The notes under the pieces were generated by a model. That model was not told the origin of the DNA. It made no database searches and worked only from the letters and a program-made list of their open reading frames with translations. Below, in pieces: positions 61,603-64,000 of a stretch of 64,000 nt of DNA (its first letter is position 1; every line of letters starts with the position of its first letter). Origin of the DNA: Roseiarcus sp963824475 (GTDB taxonomy: Bacteria > Pseudomonadota > Alphaproteobacteria > Rhizobiales > Beijerinckiaceae); the NCBI GenBank assembly GCA_963824475.1, contig CAWGPR010000006.1:248001-312000 (forward strand). The letters run 5' to 3'. The translations under genes and the position numbers were made by a program.

Positions 61603-62441
61603 ATCGGGCGGGCGCTCAAAAAAACATTCTCCAGCCCCATCGCCGACAGTGCTGGGTCATCCCGCCCAAGGCCAACGGCGCGTTCGTAGCGGCGATGGAA
61701 GACGTGCTGGCCGTCTACACGCGGCCACGCGATCCCGATCGTCCGCTGGTTTGCCTGGACGAGACCTCAAAGCAACTCCTCGCCGAGACGCGAGCGACGA
61801 TCCCGATGAAACCGGGCGCCCGGCCCGTTGCGATTGCGAGTACGAGCGCAATGGAACCGCCAACCTGTTCATGCTGTTCGCGCCGCTCGAAGGTTGGCGC
61901 CATATCAAAGTCACAGATCGCCACACCGCCGTGGATTATGCTCACCTCTTGAAAGACGTGGCCGATATCCACTTTTCCGCCGCCCAGACCATCGTTCTGG
62001 TCCAGGACAATCTCAACATCCACAGCAAGGCGTCACTCTACGAAGCCTTTCCGCCCGCCGAAGCCAGGCGGCTGGTCGAGCGGTTCGAATGGCATTACAC
62101 GCCAAAGCACGGCAGCTGGCTTAATCTGGCGGAGTCGGAACTCGGCGTCCTATCGTCCCAATGTCTCGACCGCCGCATCCCTGACAAACAAACCCTCGTC
62201 GAGGAAGTCGCCGCCTGGGAGAAGGACCGCAATACCAATCACGCCAAGGCCAATTGGCACTTCACAACCCCAAACGCTCGCATCGAACTCAAACACCTCT
62301 ACCCGTCAATCTGACTGAATTGGCCGACTAGACATATTTGCAGGGGAGATATCCACAGGGTTCCGCGGTCTGGAGCAGTTGGAGCAGCAAGGGCGATTTC
62401 AATCTGCGACTAGCAGAACTGCAGCCGGGTTTAAGCAGCGC

Positions 62442-62930
62442 ATGACCAGCGTCGAAGAGCACGAGACGTGGCTTCGCGAAACTACGCGACGCTTTCTGCA
62501 ACACATTGCGCGGTGGCCACGGCGGCTAAAGCTTTGGCTGACCGTCGGCGGCGCTCTCGTCGCAGGAATTGCCGGCGCTGCGGCGAACCTTCTGGACCAA
62601 AAATGGCGCTGGCCCCTCTACGCTATTCAAATCGTTGGGGTGCCCATGGTTGCCGCTGGCGCCGCGCTCATAGAATATCTGGATGAGAATACGGCGGAAG
62701 CAATCACTCGCGCTGGCGATCTCGCTCGGACGGTCGAACAGCGCGACACGGACTGGCGCCGCGAGAGCCCATTCTTGCAATCATTCGTCATCAGTCTTTT
62801 CCCCCTTTTTGCGGTCGCGAAAATAGAAATGCGCCGCCGCCCGTGCGAACCGGCGCCGAGCGCAAGCACTGGGCAGTCTCTCAAATTCGGGGTTTCTACG
62901 CGTCATAATGAGGTCGCAGAAATGGTGTAG
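62442..62930 (+). CDS. Orphan protein with two membrane helices
   Basis: 162 residues from ATG 62442, not a family I recognise. A charged N-terminus (SVEEHETWLRETTRRFLQHIARWPRR), helix 1 LWLTVGGALVAGIAGAAANLL, helix 2 WPLYAIQIVGVPMVAAGAALIEYL, then a charged coiled-coil-like segment (DENTAEAITRAGDLARTVEQRDTDW). The C-terminus after RRESPFLQSFVISLFPLFAV is irregular and may be frameshifted. It sits beside IS copy C with no operon partner, so it may be a truncated fragment. Confidence 0.5.
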   Translation: MTSVEEHETWLRETTRRFLQHIARWPRRLKLWLTVGGALVAGIAGAAANLLDQKWRWPLYAIQIVGVPMVAAGAALIEYLDENTAEAITRAGDLARTVEQRDTDWRRESPFLQSFVISLFPLFAVAKIEMRRRPCEPAPSASTGQSLKFGVSTRHNEVAEMV

Positions 62931-63158
62931 TTCAGCCAAGTACGGGGAAAACTACCTATGAGAAGATGCGAGGGTTTCCTCAATCGCGTGGGAGAGTTTC
63001 CTCTGCGTCGGTTGAGCCTGTGCTGAGTCAGAGGATCGCGTCTCGATAGGGCGCTAGCGCGCAAATGGGGAAAGCCAACCGCATCTTTCGACCACAACCA
63101 ATAATCAAAAACGGCGGGCTACGGGGCGACCGCTTCAGATGACGATTGGGAGGTCAAT

Positions 63159-64000
63159 GTGATTGCGTCTGATCGCTCCAGGAATTCCCTCTTTCGGCCC
63201 TTGCTAGGCGCCGCCTTGTTGGTTTGCGGCGCCAGCGCCGCCGATGCGCAAACGTTTACCAACATCATCGACCCGTTAAATCCGACCTTTACTCAGGCGC
63301 TCGGGATCAACGATGCGAACGAAATTGCCGGCTACGGCAACGCCACGATTTTCAACGGCTTCACCCTCTCCCTGCCGAGCAGCTTCACCCACGAGAATTT
63401 CCCCGGTGCCGACGGTGGGACCCAGGTGATCGGGATCAGCAACGGCGCCTCGCCCACCACCGTCGGATTCTACGTCATGGGCGGCGTGACCAACGGATTC
63501 GCCAACACCAGCGGGACGTTCACCACGGTCGATGTGCCCACCTTCGCATTCACGCAGTTGCTCGGCATTAATGGCAGCGGCACCACCGCCGCCGGCTACT
63601 GGACGCATGACGCCACCGGGGCGACCGGGCAAATAGCCGGGACCGTGTCGGGCGGACCGAGTTTCACGAGCCCGACCTTTACGAACATCAACGCGCTGCT
63701 GCCGGCGAACGTCAATAGCCAGGCGACCGGGGTGAACGATGGCGGCTGGGTCGTTGGGTTCTATCAGCCGACCAGCACCACCTTCAGCGGCTTCTTGGAC
63801 AAAAGTGGTGTAATATCCAGCATCACCTTTCCCGGAGCGGTCGACACGCAAGCGCTTGGCGTCAACGACCTTGGTGAGATAGTCGGCGACTATACGCTCG
63901 CGGACGGGAACATATTCGGCTTCCTCGATAAAGGTGGGGCGTTCACGACCCTGGACCCGTTCGGCAGCACGGCCGTGACAGCCAACGGGATCAACGACAA
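63159..64000 (+). CDS. Secreted protein with repeated G-[IV]-N-x-x-G-x-[IV]-x-G-[FY] units (HAF-type repeats), 3' end outside window
   Basis: GTG 63159 opens an uninterrupted frame of 280 codons to the window edge. Signal peptide MIASDRSRNSLFRPLLGAAL...ASAADAQ. At least five repeats follow: ALGINDANEIAGYG, VIGISNGASPTTVGFY, LLGINGSGTTAAGYW, ATGVNDGGWVVGFY, ALGVNDLGEIVGDY and the beginning of another (ANGINDK). Such 'HAF' repeats occur in extracellular proteins, often with a C-terminal PEP-CTERM sorting signal, which would lie beyond the window. Function unknown; surface-exposed is the best guess. Confidence 0.8.
   Translation, partial: MIASDRSRNSLFRPLLGAALLVCGASAADAQTFTNIIDPLNPTFTQALGINDANEIAGYGNATIFNGFTLSLPSSFTHENFPGADGGTQVIGISNGASPTTVGFYVMGGVTNGFANTSGTFTTVDVPTFAFTQLLGINGSGTTAAGYWTHDATGATGQIAGTVSGGPSFTSPTFTNINALLPANVNSQATGVNDGGWVVGFYQPTSTTFSGFLDKSGVISSITFPGAVDTQALGVNDLGEIVGDYTLADGNIFGFLDKGGAFTTLDPFGSTAVTANGIND

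Larger units (their letters stand above)
59860..62314 (+). pseudogene. IS630-family transposase (copy C), interrupted and frameshifted
   Basis: From ATG 59860 it reads MAAKEISVKKYVVRLSPDER, then the HTH region, then ARWTLRLLESKVVELRIVDRASNSTIGR up to the IS256. After removal of the IS256 and one 8-base duplication it continues GRALKK, then by a -1 slip in A7 (61618-61624) KNILQPHRRQCWVIPPKANGAFVAAMEDV, with Asp in LVCLDETS. A missing base near 61815 then shifts it to RPARCDCEYERNGTANLFMLF, with Asp in IVLVQDNLNIH and Glu in SWLNLAESELG, ending TGA 62314. Confidence 0.85.
59786..62330. mobile_element. IS630-family insertion sequence (copy C), inactivated by an IS256 element
   Basis: The ends share TAGTCG.CC...TTCA.TCA as inverted repeat, each beginning with TA (59786-59787, 62329-62330). 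The transposase gene inside is cut by the IS256 element 60306-61602 and also has lost its frame, so this element cannot move by itself. Confidence 0.85.

Noticed and set aside
1..64000. tRNA or rRNA genes
   Set aside because: No cloverleaf with GTTCGANNC/T-loop patterns or rRNA-like segments were noticed on reading; a covariance search would settle it.

Overview
The window is high-GC (roughly 63-66%) alphaproteobacterial DNA. RimO, RecG, citramalate synthase, the mdh-sucCD-sucAB-lpdA order, OpgC, trehalose genes and long dispersed palindromic repeats between genes all point to a Rhizobiales-type chromosome, plausibly Beijerinckiaceae/Methylocystaceae or a relative. No rRNA, tRNA, CRISPR array or phage block was seen. 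Species cannot be fixed from the sequence alone.

Layout. 1-6.6 kb: 3' end of a Deg-type periplasmic protease, M19 dipeptidase, ArsR-family regulator with a BigR/SqrR-like cysteine pair, ParDE toxin-antitoxin, MFS drug exporter, papain-like peptidase, rimO. 6.7-11.6 kb: a low-GC orphan gene, then a glutathionyl-hydroquinone reductase/SDR gene pair split by an IS630 element that landed on the SDR stop codon, and an IS200/IS605 tnpA. 12-16.6 kb: an SDR following a fused indolepyruvate ferredoxin oxidoreductase. 16.8-20.9 kb: overlapping otsB-GH15-otsA trehalose operon. 21.5-26.7 kb: aldo/keto reductase, frameshifted SGNH hydrolase, OpgC-type acyltransferase, recG. 27.6-32.2 kb: an IS trap, with an IS630 having an A7 frameshift site and two near-identical inverted copies of a DDE element. 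Those two copies inserted independently into one small gene, which can be rebuilt in frame.

32.3-38.3 kb: secreted Gly/His-rich protein, cimA, GNAT acetyltransferase, cysS with a mosaic 3' half, and a frameshifted arginase. 38.5-49.3 kb: the TCA block mdh-sucC-[cupin-vapBC]-sucD-sucA-yciI-sucB-MAPEG-lpdA, encoding malate dehydrogenase, succinyl-CoA synthetase and the complete 2-oxoglutarate dehydrogenase complex. sucB carries two apparent +1 frameshifts. 49.3-55.3 kb: a second vapBC, CDP-diacylglycerol pyrophosphatase, L,D-transpeptidase, then an exported PCMT-like methyltransferase next to a large membrane protein with a spermidine-synthase-like domain. 55.9-59.4 kb: rhodanese, dnaA, DUF952, pyrD. 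59.8-62.3 kb: a dead IS630 interrupted by an IS256 element. The window ends in an orphan two-helix membrane protein and the start of a secreted repeat protein that runs off the edge.

Several otherwise conserved genes (sucB twice, arginase, the SGNH hydrolase, two IS genes) carry single-base frameshifts, some in short homopolymers. Either this draft sequence has indel errors or these genes are decaying. sucB belongs to an otherwise intact TCA operon, so errors are a serious possibility there.
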